A program made the position numbers and the translations under genes. From NCBI RefSeq assembly GCF_001655775.1, contig NZ_LXFF01000016.1, positions 62,001 through 126,000 of the forward strand: a stretch of DNA of 64,000 nt, given 5' to 3'. The notes beneath the pieces were generated by a model. That model was not told the DNA's origin, did no database searches, and saw only the letters and a list, made by a program, of their open reading frames with translations. Source of the stretch: Candidatus Arthromitus sp. SFB-turkey. GTDB lineage: Bacteria; Bacillota; Clostridia; Clostridiales; Clostridiaceae. Below are positions 50,701-64,000 of the stretch, piece after piece; the stretch's first letter is position 1, and every line of letters begins with the position of its first letter.

Positions 50701-53700
50701 GTATAAAAGTTTTTAAAATAGATGATAAATATCAACTTGGTACAAAACCAGAAAATGAAAAATACATAGTTAAACTTTTAAAGACAAATCAGCGTCAATC
50801 ACTTTCTCAAGCAGCTATAGAAACGCTGTCTATAATTTCTTATAAGCAACCAATAACTAGGGTGGAAATTGAAGAAATACGGGGAGTGCGTAGTGATAAG
50901 GCTATTCAAACGCTTTTAGAAAAGGATTTAATAAAAGAATCTGGAAGACTTGAAGTTGTAGGTCGTCCAATTTTATATGGAACAACAGATAATTTTTTAA
51001 AACAATTTGGAATAGAAAAACTAGAAGAACTTCCAGTTCTTGAAGAAATAGCAAATGATGAATAATTAAATAAATCCTATTAAACATCCTAAAAGGAAAA
51101 ATAAAATACAAAAAATTATTCTTCGTAGTAAATATATCGTAGATTTCGACATAGAAATTCCTCCTTATGGGATATTATCTTATTAAATCTCTTTAAAGTC
51201 AAACAAAAAATAAAGAAACCACGTAAGAATTATAAGGTGCAGTTTTAATAAATAATCTACGTGCTTAAACTTTATACTTTAAATAGATGTTTATATTAAA
51301 CATAAGTACAAAATCTAATCTTATAAATTCTTAAATGGTTTCCACTAATATATTATCCATTAAAAATATATTTTATTCAATAATGAAAATAAGATTATTT
51401 ACGGAATTTATATAAAGTCAGCTTTATGACGTTCAATAAATAATTTTGTTTCATTGTCTGATTTAACAACTACTAATGGAATTCCAAGTTTTTGATTTGC
51501 TTTATATTCATCAAAAAGTTCATTATTGTCTCTAAAATAAAGATATTCTTTTAAATTTGCCATACTTTCTAAAATGTTTATGTATTCATAGTTTATATTT
51601 TTTTTTGAAAGATCCTCTTTCAACATAATACAAGCTTGTCATTTATCGTTTCCATAAATTTTTATATCGTACATCGTAATCACCTCTTAAATAAAATTTT
51701 TTTATAGTTTTCTCATAATTATAGCGAATTATTTTTATTTTTCAATTGTTTGTTTTCTATCAGGACCTACAGAAATTATAGAAACATTTATTCCAGTAAT
51801 TTCTTCAATTTTATGTATATAATTTTTTGCATTTTTAGGAAGATTATTAAAAGATTTAACATTTGAAATATCTTCATACCATCCATCTAATTCAATATAA
51901 ACAGGTTTACATTTATTAAGTTCTTCTATTGTTGATGGAATGTAATCTATTTCTTTTCCATCTAACATGTAAGAAGTACATATTTTTAATTTTTCAAATC
52001 CTGTTAATACATCTAATAGAGTAATTGCTAAGTCTGTAATTCCAGAAATTCTTTTTCCATGTTTTAAAACTACAGTATCAAGCCAGCCAATTCTTCTAGC
52101 TCTTCCAGTTGTTGTTCCATATTCATGAGCAGTTTCACGGATTGTATTTGAAATGTCAGAGAAAAGTTCTGTTGGAAACACTCCTTCACCAACGCGAGTT
52201 GCATAAGATTTTGTAATTCCTAAAACTTTTTGTATGCTTTGAGGAGGTATACCACAATTTAAGGCAACAGATGCAGCAGATGGTGATGAACTTGTAACGT
52301 ATGGATATGTACCGTGATCTAAACATAACATTATGCCTTGAGCACCTTCAAATAATATTTTTTTGTTTTCGTTTAAAGCATTCATTAGAAATAAAGATGT
52401 ATCTTTTATGTGTGGTTTTATTATGTTAGCGTAGGAAGTATATTCATTATAAAGTTCATTTACATCAAAAGTTGTAGAATTAAAAATTGATAAAAGTTTG
52501 TTTACGTATTCAACATTTTGAGAAAGTTTTTTGTAAAAAGAATCTTTGTTTAATAAATCTCCAATTCTAATACCTATTCGCATTGCTTTATCTGTGTAGC
52601 AAGGACCAATACCTTTTTTAGTTGTTCCAACTTTATCATTTCCCTTTATATTTTCGAAAATTTCGTCAAGTTGTATATGATATGGAAACAAAACATGTGC
52701 TCTATCTGAAATATGTAAGTTTTCACAATCAAAATCTTTTGATTTAAGTATATCAATTTCGTTAACTAAAGCTTTTAAATCTATAACCATTCCGTTTGAC
52801 ATTATGTTTTGAATGTTTTGATTAAAAATACCTGATGGAATTAAATTAAGAGCGTACTTGTTGTTGTTAAATTTTATAGTATGTCCAGCATTGTTTCCAC
52901 CTTGAAATCTTACACAAATATCAAATTTTTTGGAAAGATAATCTGTTATTTTTCCCTTTCCTTCGTCCCCCCATCCAGTTCCAACAATAACTAATGAATT
53001 CATAATTAAACTCCTTGGATTTTTTAATTTAAGTATAACAAATTTTGTGGAATTTAGCTCTATTTTTAGTTAGAATTATTTTAAGTGAGTATGGATTATT
53101 TTTGTAAAAAGTTTTTTGAAGAGGTAGTTATGATTCAAAGATATTCGAGAAAAGAAATGTTAAATGTTTGGTCTGATAAAAATAAATTTGATGCTTGGTT
53201 GAAGGTTGAATTTTTTGCGAGTGAAGCATTTGAAAAATTAGGAATTATTCCTAAATATGATGTTAAAAAACTTTGGGAAAATGGAAAATTTGATTTAGAT
53301 AGAATTTATGAATTGGAAAAAGAAACTCGTCATGATGTTGTAGCTTTTACTAGAGCAGTTAGTGAATCTTTAGGTGATGAAAAAAAATGGGTTCATTATG
53401 GACTAACGAGTACAGATGTTGTTGATACTGCTTATGGATATTTATTGAAACAAGCAAATGATATTATAAAAAATGATGTACAAAAAATTCTTGAAGTTTT
53501 AAAGGAAAAGGCGATTAAATATAAAAATACTCCGTGTATTGGAAGAACTCATGGAGTTCATGCAGACATAACTTGTTTTGGTCTTAAGTTTGCATTGTGG
53601 TATGATGAGATGAAAAGAAATTTTGAGAGATTTAAGTTAGCATCTCGAGAAGTTGAAGTTGGAAAAATAAGTGGAGCTGTTGGAACTTTTGCAAATACAG

Positions 53701-56700
53701 AACCTTTTGTTCAAGATTATGTTTGTGAAAAATTAGGTTTAATTTCATCAAATATTTCAACTCAGACTCTTCAAAGAGATAGACATGCTACATATATTTC
53801 AATTATTTCTTTAATTGGTTCAACACTTGAAAAAATTGGTATAGAAATAAGACATCTTCAAAGAACAGAAGTTCGTGAAGTTGAAGAGTTTTTTTCTTCG
53901 GGACAAAAAGGATCAAGTGCTATGCCACATAAAAGAAATCCAATTTCAAGTGAAAATATTGCTGGGTGTGCTAGAGTTTTAAGAGGATATATGGTTTCTG
54001 CTTTTGAAAATATACAATTGTGGCATGAAAGAGATATTTCACATTCAAGTGCTGAAAGAATAATTCTACCAGATTCTACGATTTTGATTGATTATATGTT
54101 AAATAGGTTTACAAATATTTTGGAAAATCTTGTGGTTTTTGAAGACAATATGATTAAAAATATAAATAAAACAAATGGAGTTATATTTTCTCAAAGAGTA
54201 ATGACAAAATTAATTGATAAAGGTTTGTCGAGAGAGGAAGCGTATGATATAATTCAACCTCTTTCTATGAGTTCTTGGACAAGTGGTAGAAATTTTAAAG
54301 ATATTTTGTTTGAAAGTGAAAAAGTATTGAAGCATTTAACAAGAGATGAAATTGAAGATAGTTTTTCTATTGAGTATCATTTGAGAAATGTAGATACGAT
54401 TTTAAAAAGAGTTGGAATTTTATAATTTGTTCAAGGAGGAAAAAATGAAATCAGTAAGAGAAATTGAAGTTAGATATTCGGAAACTGATCAAATGGGGGT
54501 TGTTTATCATTCAAATTATCTTGTTTGGATGGAAATAGGAAGAACAAATTTTTTAAAAGATGTTGGATTTAATATGATGGATTTTGAAAAAATTGGATAT
54601 TTGTTTCCAGTTTATTCTATGGAGATAAAATTTTTAAATCCTGCTAGATATGGCGAAAGTATAAGAGTTGAAACGGAAATTTATAAAAGTACCCAAATAA
54701 AAACAATTTACAAGCAAACAATTTTAAATGACAAAAATGAAGAAAAAGTTAGTGCTTTAGTTACAATTGTTTGCGTAAGTAAAAAAAATTTTAAACCAGT
54801 TCGCATTGATAAAGAACTTAAAAATCTTTATGAAGTTTATTCTAATATTTAAATTTGGAAAAACAAATAAAAAGGAATTTTAAATGTTTAAATTATTAGT
54901 GAGTATTTTCAAAGTTTTTTTATCTATGAATTGTATAATATTTTCTTGTTCCATTTTTTTAAGTTCTCTTGATATAGAGCCGCGTGCAATTCCTAAAATT
55001 TTTGATATTTCTGTTTTGGTATGATTCATATGAGTTATACCATTTTTTGTATTTTTTGATAAATAGTAGAGAAGTTTATCTCGAATACTTTTCAAACTTA
55101 AGATTTTTATTTTATCTTTAAGGGAAGTAATGTTGTTTGAAAGCATTTTTATAAAGTTCATCATAAAAATTTTATCACCTATTAAAAGAGAGTTTATTTG
55201 ATTAAAGGGTATATGTATTATTTCTGTATCTTCATATGAAATAAGTGAAAATGGATAATTTTTGTTGTTACTTCCAAATAAGGCACATCCAAAAGCATCA
55301 TTTTCTTTATACAATCTTATGCGTAGAGTATCTCCATTTTCAAGAAGTTGATTTATATATAAAGAGCCTTTTATTGTTATGCTTATATGTACACATTCTT
55401 CATACTCTTGAACTATTATGGAATTTTTCTTATATTTTGTTATGTTAATATAATTTTCATTGATAATTGATTTTATATTTTCATAATTACATCCTTTAAA
55501 TAAATTGGTTTCTAGTAAGTTTTTAATTATCATAATTTTCTCCTTATATAGAAGTTTAATTACTTGGCGATTATTGTTGATTATACTATTTAGTGATATT
55601 TAGAACAACTAAATTGAGACTCAATGTTTTTAATGAAATTTATATAATCATAATATATAATAAAATTTGTGAATTATTAATTATAGATGATTTGATAATA
55701 ATGATATTTGGAGGCAAAGTATAATGGATTTTATAGATAAGTTAAGACAACATGCGAAAAAAATAGAGATTATGAGGGATAATTTATTAACAGAAGAAGC
55801 AACAAAGACAGCTTTAGTTATGCCATTTTTTAGTTTGTTAGATTATGATGTCTTTAATCCAATGGAATTTGTACCAGAGTATGTGGCTGATGTAGGAACT
55901 AAAAAAGGTGAGAAAGTAGATTACGCAATAATGAATGATGGAAAACCAGTTATTCTCATAGAGTGTAAGAGTGTAAAAGATACTTTGACTAATCATGATG
56001 CACAATTATTTAGATACTTTATAGCTACAGAGTCTAAATTTGCAATATTAACCAATGGTATAATATATAAGTTTTTTACGGACTTAGAGGAATCTAATAA
56101 AATGGACGAGCAACCCTTTTTGGAGATAAATTTATTAGATTTAAATGAATTACATATATCTGAGTTGAAAAAATTTACAAAAGATAATTTTGATATAGAT
56201 ACAATATTTAATGCTGCATCAGAGCTAAAGTATACGAATTTGATAACTAAGCAGTTAACAGATCAGCTAAATAATCCATCAAGTGAGTTTGTTAAATTTA
56301 TAATTAGTGATTTTTTTACTGGGTCGAAGACGACAAGTGTTATAGATAAATTTAAGCCAATAGTTAAAAAATCTATGTACCAGTTTGTTAATGATTTTAT
56401 GAATGATAAAATAAAGAGTATATTAAATAATAGTAAGAATGATGAAAATGAAGATGTAAATATAGATGAGTTAGAAAATGAAGATATATTGGTTGATAAT
56501 AAAGTTGTTACTACTGAAGAGGAATTAGAAGGTTTTAATATAGTAAGGAGTATATTATCAGAACTTGTTAGTGTTGAGGATATAGGATATAAAGATGTAG
56601 AAAGATATTTTGGAATATTATATCAATCTAATATTAGGAAATGGGTGTGTAGATTATATTTTAATTCGTCAAAGAAGAGCATAGCTATATCTGATGAAGA

Positions 56701-59700
56701 TAAAAGGGAAGTTAGATATTATATAGATAATATAAGTGATATATATAAGTATAAAAATGAATTATTGAAATCTCTAGACAAGTATCTAGATAAAACTCAT
56801 GTATAGAAATCTTTAAGATTTTATAGGATTAATATTAATTAAATGTAAAGGTGTAACAGGTGTTACACCTTCATTTTATTTTTAGAGTTTATAATCTATG
56901 TATTACATATTTTAGGAAGTTGGTGTAATTGTAATGATTAAAGATGGTGGTAATATGCTTTGTTATCAATGTCAAGAAGCTTCAAGAGGAATTGGTTGTA
57001 CTGTTGTTGGTGTGTGTGGTAAAAATGAAAATGTAGCAAAATTATTGGATTTTTTAGGATTTACATTAAAAAGTATTGCAAAAATAATTATTGATAAAAA
57101 AATAGATGTTAAAGAAATAGATTATATTAATCATGCTGTTTTAAGATCTCTTTTTATGAGTATTACAAATGCAAATTTTGATGAGGACGCAATAATTGCA
57201 CAAATTAAAAAAAATATATCAATAAAACGTGAGCTTAAAGGTTCATGTAATTGTGAGTGTGAAAATATAACAAAGGAAAAAATTTTAGAGAAAGCTGAAA
57301 AAATTGGAATTTTAAGTGAAAAAAATGAGGATATACGTTCTCTTAAATAAATGATTGTTTATGGAATAAAAGGAATGGCGGCTTATACTAATCATGCACT
57401 TAATTTAAATAGTGAAAATTATGAAATTTATGAATTTATTTATAGAGCATTAGATAAAATTTTAGATTCTGAAACAACAGTTGATGAGTTAATAAATTTA
57501 ACTCTTGAAACTGGTGAATTTGGAGTTAAAGCAATGGAACTTTTGGATAAAGCTAATACAGATAAATATGGCCATCCAGAAATAACACAAGTTAATATTG
57601 GAACTAGAAATAATCCTGCAATTTTAATTTCAAGACATGATTTAAGTGATTTAGAAGAATTACTTGAACAAACAAAAGGAACAGGAGTTGATGTTTATAC
57701 TCATAGTGAAATGCTTCCTGCACATTTTTATCCGTATTTTAAAAAGTATGAAAACTTGTATGGTAACTATGGGAATGCTTGGCACAAACAGTTAGAAGAA
57801 TTTAAAACTTTCAATGGTCCAATAGTATTTACAACTAATTGTATTGTTCCTCCTAAAGATGAGGAAATAAAAAATAGAATTTTTACAACTGGATCAGCAG
57901 GATATACAGGATGTAAACATATTGAAAAAGATGAAAATGGTAAAAAAGATTTTAGTGAAGTCATTAATATGGCAAAAAAATTAAAATCACCAACTGAGAT
58001 AGAGAGTGGAAAAATTATTGGGGGATTTGCTCACAATCAAGTAAGTATTCTTATAGATAAAGTTGTTGAAAATATAAAAAATGGAAACATAAAAGAGTTT
58101 GTAGTTATGGCTGGATGTGATGGAAGAATGAAATCGAGAGAATATTATACAGAGAAAGCAAAAAATCTTCCGAAGGATTCTGTAATTTTAACAGCTGGAT
58201 GTGCAAAGTATAGATATAATAAATTGGAACTTGGAGATATAAATGGAATTCCTAGAATATTAGATGCTGGACAATGTAATGATTCTTATTCTTTGGTGCG
58301 TATTGCTTTAAAATTAAAAGAAATATTTAATTTAAAAGATATTAATGAGTTACCAATAAAATATGATATTGCATGGTATGAACAAAAGGCAGTTATTGTT
58401 TTATTAGCACTTTTATATTTGGGAGTAAAAAATATAAAATTAGGACCAACACTTCCAGCGTTTTTATCACCAAATATTAAAAATTTCTTGGTAGAAAAAT
58501 TTAATATTTCAACTATTTAAAAATTTTTGGAGAGACTTTAGGAAGTCTCTCTATTTTTATGTAAATTTAAATTTAAAATGATATAATTAAATTTGAAAAT
58601 TATAGTGGAGGAAGAAATTTATGAAAGATTATATACACACATATTCAGGAAAAAAGTTTTGCCCATTAGATCCTAAAATTGAAGATATAGATATTAATGA
58701 TATTTCTCATGCGCTTTCTTTGATGACTCGAGCTAATGGACACTATAAATATTTTTATTCAGTTGCACAGCATTCTATAAATTGTTATAAAGAAGCATTT
58801 GCAAGAAATTATTCAAAAAAAGTTCAACTTGCATGTCTTTTACATGATGCAAGCGAAGCTTATATTTCAGATATAACACGACCAGTTAAGAAAAATTTAT
58901 CTGAGTATAGAGTGATTGAAAAAAATATTCAAGATAAAATATACAGAAAATTTCTTGGAGAAGATTTAAATGAAAATGAAATTAAATTTATTGGCGATAT
59001 AGACGATTGTATATTACATTTTGAATTTATAGAATTAATGGGAGTTACTAGAGAAGATTTTCATTGTGAATGTAATGCAAAATTTGATTTTTCAAAAAGA
59101 GATTTTGAAGAAGTAGAAAGAGAATTTTTAGAAATATTTAAAAGTTTCAATAAATTTTAAGTGCATACGTAATTGTATGCACTTTTTTTGTTAATAATAT
59201 TGGAAATAATTCCATATCCACAAATTGAATATAATAAAATCTTATAACAATACTAATACTATAACAATTACATTTTCAAGGAAGTGAAGCTGATGAAAAA
59301 AGATAATTTAAGTTTAATTGGTATTGTTGTCGGTGTTGCAATGCTTTTATATGCAATGAGTGGAGGGGGAACCTCTCTTATGGCATTTATTGATGTAAAA
59401 TCATTTGTAATTGTAATAGGTGGATCTTTCGCTGCACTTTTAGTTAGTTTTTCTATGAATGAAATTAAGAGTATCGGTAAATATATGACAATCGTTACTC
59501 AAGACACTAACAGAGATAAAATATCTTTTATTGAAGAAATTATAAATATTTCTAAAAAAGCAAGAAAAGAGGGAATGCTTTCATTAGAAAGTGAAATTGA
59601 AAAAATGGAAGATCCTTTTTTAAAGCAAGGTATAAAACTTATTGTTGATGGAGCAGAAGAAGATACATTAATTGCTATATTGGAAAGTGAAATTGAAAAT

Positions 59701-62700
59701 CATGAAGAGAGAATGAAACAAGGAGTTAAATTTTTTAAACAATGGGGAGCATATGCACCAGCATTCGGAATGATTGGTACATTAGTTGGACTTATTCAGC
59801 TCCTTGGAAATATGGAAGATATAACTAAACTTGTTGCAGGTATGGCGGTTGCACTTATAACAACTCTTTATGGAGCTATTGCTGCGAATTTAATATTACT
59901 TCCGATTGCTGATAAAATTTCTCTTAATATTTCAAAAAGTATAGATTATATAATGCTTGAGTATAAGGCAATAAAATGTATAAGAGCTGGATATACGCCC
60001 AAAATGATACAAGAAATTTTAAGTACATATTTAACTGAACAAGAGAAAACAGTTTTAGAAACAAATATGAAGAATGCGAAGAGAAATTAATTTTGAGGTG
60101 AATTTATTATGCCAAAGAAGAAGGAAGAAGAGCAAGGGGGAGGCGCTCCTGAATGGATGGTAACTTTTTCGGATGCTATGACCTTGCTTATGGTGTTTTT
60201 TATATTGCTTTTTTCAATGTCTACAATAGATGAGAAAAAAGAGGCTCAACTCACTACAGCTTTTAACAATGTTTTTAATGGTGGTGGAAATAATCCTATT
60301 TTAGGAGAGAGTGTTGGAGAAGATATTTTGATGAATAACGAGGATCAATTGGATCAAAATCAAGAAAATGAAATTAATGAAACGTTATTAAATACTTTAA
60401 AAGATCTTATTCACCAAAAGGAGCTTCAAGATTATGTTTCTGTAGAAAAAGTTGAGCGAGGAGTATCAGTTGTTCTTGTTGACTCTTTACTTTTTCAATC
60501 GGGAAGAGCGGATTTAAAAGCAGAAAGTAAAGAACTTTTAATAGATATTGCTGGAGTTTTAAATGAAATAGATAATCAAATTATCATAGAAGGACATACG
60601 GACAATGTTCCAATAAACACTTATATGTTTTCGAGTAACTGGGAATTGTCAACGGCAAGGGCTGTTGTTGTTACAAGATTTTTAGTTGAAAATGCTAATG
60701 TTAATCCTGTTAGAATTTCAGCTCAAGGATACGGAGAATTTAGACCAATTGTTTCAAATGATACTGCAGAAAATAAAGCTAAAAATAGACGTGTTAATAT
60801 TTTAATTTTAAATAAGTCAGAAGGGTGATGTTTAATGGCGAAAGATAATGGGAAAAAATCCAATAAAGGAATGCTAATAATAATTATTTTATTATTAATC
60901 GTGATAGTTGCTGGTGGAGTTGTTGGATTTTTAATTATAAGTAAAAATTCTAATGGTGGAGCAGCAGAGCAAAAAAATGTTGAAGAAGTTTTAACTCTAG
61001 AAGAAGTTGTAGTTAATATAAATGATCCATCTTTAAAGAGATATATAAAATTTGGTTTAGCTATTACATACAACTCAAAAGATAAAGATATTTTGGAAGA
61101 TATAAATTCAAATATATACAAAATAAAAGATGGAATTATAGCTATCTTTAAAGAAAAAACAGTGGATGATATAGAAAGTAATCAGGGAATTGAAATGATA
61201 AAGCAAGAAATAAAAGAAAAAATTAATTTAATACTCGAAGATAATGAAATAATATCTGTTTATTTCACAAATTTATTGATTCATTAGTTTGATACATAGG
61301 TAAATTTGTTATGAATGTATTTGCACTTATTTTAATTTTAGTGTTGCTCATCTTTGTATATATAAAAATTAATTTTAGAAATATTGATATCCAAAGTAAA
61401 TTGATGAAAATTATTTGTAAAATTTCTTTATCTAAAGATAACCATATTTTAATTGTAAAAATAATGGAAAAATATTATTTATGTTCTTCTACTCAAAATG
61501 ATTTTAAAATAATTGAAAATTTGGATGAAAGTCAAGTATGTAGTTATTTAAATTCCAAGAAGAGCGTGCTACCTAAAAAGGAGTAGTTCTATGAAAAAAA
61601 TTTTTAGCAGGATAATATTTATAACATTTTTAATCATTATTGTTGTTTGTTTTAAGGTAAATGCTTCAACTATTTTTTCCAATGAAGGTATGGAAGGTTT
61701 TATTAATAAGAACATTGAACTTATGATTTTTTTAACATTGTTAACGGTTTTACCAATGTTAATAATAATGACAACAAGTTTTACAAGAATAGTTGTTACA
61801 TTTGCATTTTTGAAAAATGCTTCTGGTTTACAAAACGCTGTGCCTAGTGTAGTTTTAATTGGACTTTCTATTATGCTTACATTTTTTATAATGTTTCCTG
61901 TAGGGCAAAGAATTAATAATGAAGCGATAGTTCCATACATAAATAAAGAGATTTCAACAAAAGAAGCGTATGACAAAGGAGTTATTCCATTAAAAGAATT
62001 TATGTTTACTCAAACAAGGAAAGATGATTTGGATTTGTTTATAGAGCTTTCAAAATATGAAGGAGAAGTTACGGCGATTGCTGTTCCAATGACTACACTT
62101 ATGCCAGCGTTTGCATTAAGTGAAATTAAAACATCTTTTCAAATTGGTTTTTTGATATTTATTCCATTTTTGGTTATTGATATGGTTATTGCTAGTATTT
62201 TGATGGCGATGGGAATGATGATGGTATCACCGGCTATAATTTCTCTTCCATTTAAAATACTTTTAATTGTTCTTGTTGATGGTTGGAAGCTTGTTATTAA
62301 ATCAATATTTTTAAGTTTTGGGGGAGTTTAATGAGTCAAAACTTAGCAATTTCAGTTATGAAAAAAGCTTTAATTGTTGGATTTAAAATATCAATGCCAT
62401 TTTTAATAGTTACAATGATAATTGGAGTAATTATAAGTATAATTCAGGCGGTTACTCATTTAAATGATCAAAGTCTTACGTTTGTACCAAAAGTTTTGAT
62501 AATGGGAATTATGAGTATTTTACTTGCTCCATTTATAATAAAGCAGATAACTATTTTTACAAATGTACTATTTGACATAATTCAAAAAATTACAACTGGT
62601 TAGGTGAGAATTTTGATGTATGATTTAGATTTCAAAATTTTATTACTTATAATGATAAGAGTTAGTTCTTTTATTGTAGTTTCTCCAGTTTTTTTTCCAA

Positions 62701-64000
62701 AAGGAATAAATAATATTTTTAAAATTATTTTTTCATTTGCTTTTTCGTTAATTTTATTTTCAATAATAGCTCCAGATATAAAAATTACTGTACAAAATGA
62801 AGTACAGTATATTTTTTTAATTTTTTCAGAAGTTATTATAGGAATATTAATTGGAATTTTCGTAAATTTATTATTTCAATTATTTAGTGGAATTGGTTCA
62901 ATATTAGATTCTCAAGGTGGATTTTCATCAGCACAAATATTTGATCCTATGACAAATAATAATTCTAGTGTTATTGAAAAGTTTTTTTATTGGATTTCAT
63001 TGAGCGTATTTATAATTTTAAATGGACATCATTATTTTATAAGGGCATTTATATTTAGTTATGACAAAATAAAAATTGGTGATTTGAATTTTACAAGTAA
63101 TCTTTTGGATAGTTTTGTTAATACAACGTTTATAATTTTTAGATCCTCATTTATGATTATAGTTCCAATAATAATTGTGCTTATATTTGTAGATGTCATT
63201 TTAGGAATAATATCTAGAATAATTCCCAAAATAAATATTATAGTTATTAGTTTTCCATTTAAAATTGTTGTTACAGTTGGATTGTTAATCATTAGTGTTA
63301 AAATTATTTTCAATAAATTTTTAAGTCTTTATGTTGATTTTAATGATTTGATTTTTAGAATTTTTTCATTTGCTCCCGTTTTGTTTGTATTTTCTGATGA
63401 TAAAACTGAAGAGCCAACTCCGCAGAAAATTAAAAAGACAAGAGAAGAAGGAAATGTTGCAAAATCTGCATTTTTAATTTCAGCGATTTCACTTGTAGGA
63501 ATTGTAATAATTATTATGATGGGAGGATTTATTTTAAATGAATTTAAAAATATTTTGATACATTTTTTAAGAGATGGTGTTGCGTATAATTATGGTCCTT
63601 ATGATGTTGTTGATATTTTCAAGTCTGTAGTTTTCAAATCATTGATGCTTATAATTGTTCCAAGTATTGTTTTTGTAGTTCTTGCTATAATCTCAAATAT
63701 TGTTCAAACTGGATTTTTAATTACCCCTAAATCATTAAAACCAAGTTTTAGAGATTTAAACCCAATAAGTAATATAAAAAATATTTTCAGTATTAAGGCG
63801 TTGTTTGATTTATTTAGAGATTCGATTGTTATAGCAATTTTGTGTTACATATCATACAAATTCATTTTGGATAATATCGAAGAGTTTTTCAGGATTTCAA
63901 ATTTCAGAATTAAATATTCATTTTCTTCAATTGTCCCTTTGTTCATGTCTATCTTTTTAAAAATATTTATGATAGTTGGTGTAATTGGAATAGTAGATTT

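Overview
The window is very AT-rich DNA from a low-GC, anaerobic, spore-forming, motile Firmicute. The gene order nudF-spoIIM-deoB-pdp-dacF-scpA-scpB, a FliR-FlhB fusion, the many UUG/GUG starts behind strong Shine-Dalgarno (SD) sites, and a PerR-catalase pair together with iron-siderophore importers fit the Clostridiaceae. Segmented filamentous bacteria (Candidatus Arthromitus/Savagella) are my best guess. The genus assignment is inference; no rRNA or tRNA gene is visible.

Layout. 1-465: end of a Na+-pumping decarboxylase beta subunit. 491-4032 (-): two tandem chemoreceptors. 4247-7541 (+): ppaX phosphatase, a degenerate iron-alcohol-dehydrogenase-like protein and rlmD. 7599-12675: a decayed prophage or accessory island (integrase pseudogene, XRE repressor, Cro/DUF739 pseudogene, S24 repressor and holin fragments, a row of hairpins, an unrecognised decayed gene) containing one intact glycerophosphodiesterase. 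12780-14743: perR-katA with PerR-box-like operators. 14806-19756 (-): siderophore binding protein, two permeases, ATPase and MFS exporter. 19944-21980: two membrane-protein genes, each broken by one small lesion (TraX, cation antiporter). 22072-22848 (-): GH25 lysozyme. 23075-26719 (+): a second, Fur-box-preceded siderophore importer. 26856-30464: ABC exporter, sfsA, a cobalamin adenosyltransferase-like protein and a secreted protein with a frameshifted start. 30563-33895: large GH94 phosphorylase. 34526-38037: two PepSY proteins plus a two-component system. 38150-43664: cinA, sbcD, sbcC. 43930-44523 (-): Ser/Asn-rich surface-type protein. 44643-51065: the nudF to scpB housekeeping block. 51066-51674 (-): a 28-residue membrane microprotein and a glutaredoxin-like gene with an in-frame UGA at the redox Cys position. 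51735-54852: divergent purA/purB and a thioesterase. 54880-58520: Crp/Fnr regulator, a stand-alone HsdR-N-like nuclease, and hcp split by a stop codon. 58621-64000: HD phosphohydrolase and the motA-motB-fliL-fliO-fliP-fliQ-fliR/flhB flagellar operon, open at the right edge.

The most interesting signals are: (1) the glutaredoxin-like gene at 51408-51674, a candidate selenoprotein (U-x-x-C) with a hairpin where a bacterial SECIS should be; (2) the 28-residue membrane protein with its own promoter and SD; (3) a GTAAC-N4-GTTAC palindrome centred about 42 bases before the predicted hcp start of transcription, near a Crp/Fnr gene; (4) several genes outside the prophage each broken by one lesion (7-bp duplication, 1-base deletion, A-tract slip, nonsense codon); (5) two genes whose best start after a strong SD is AUA or AUU.
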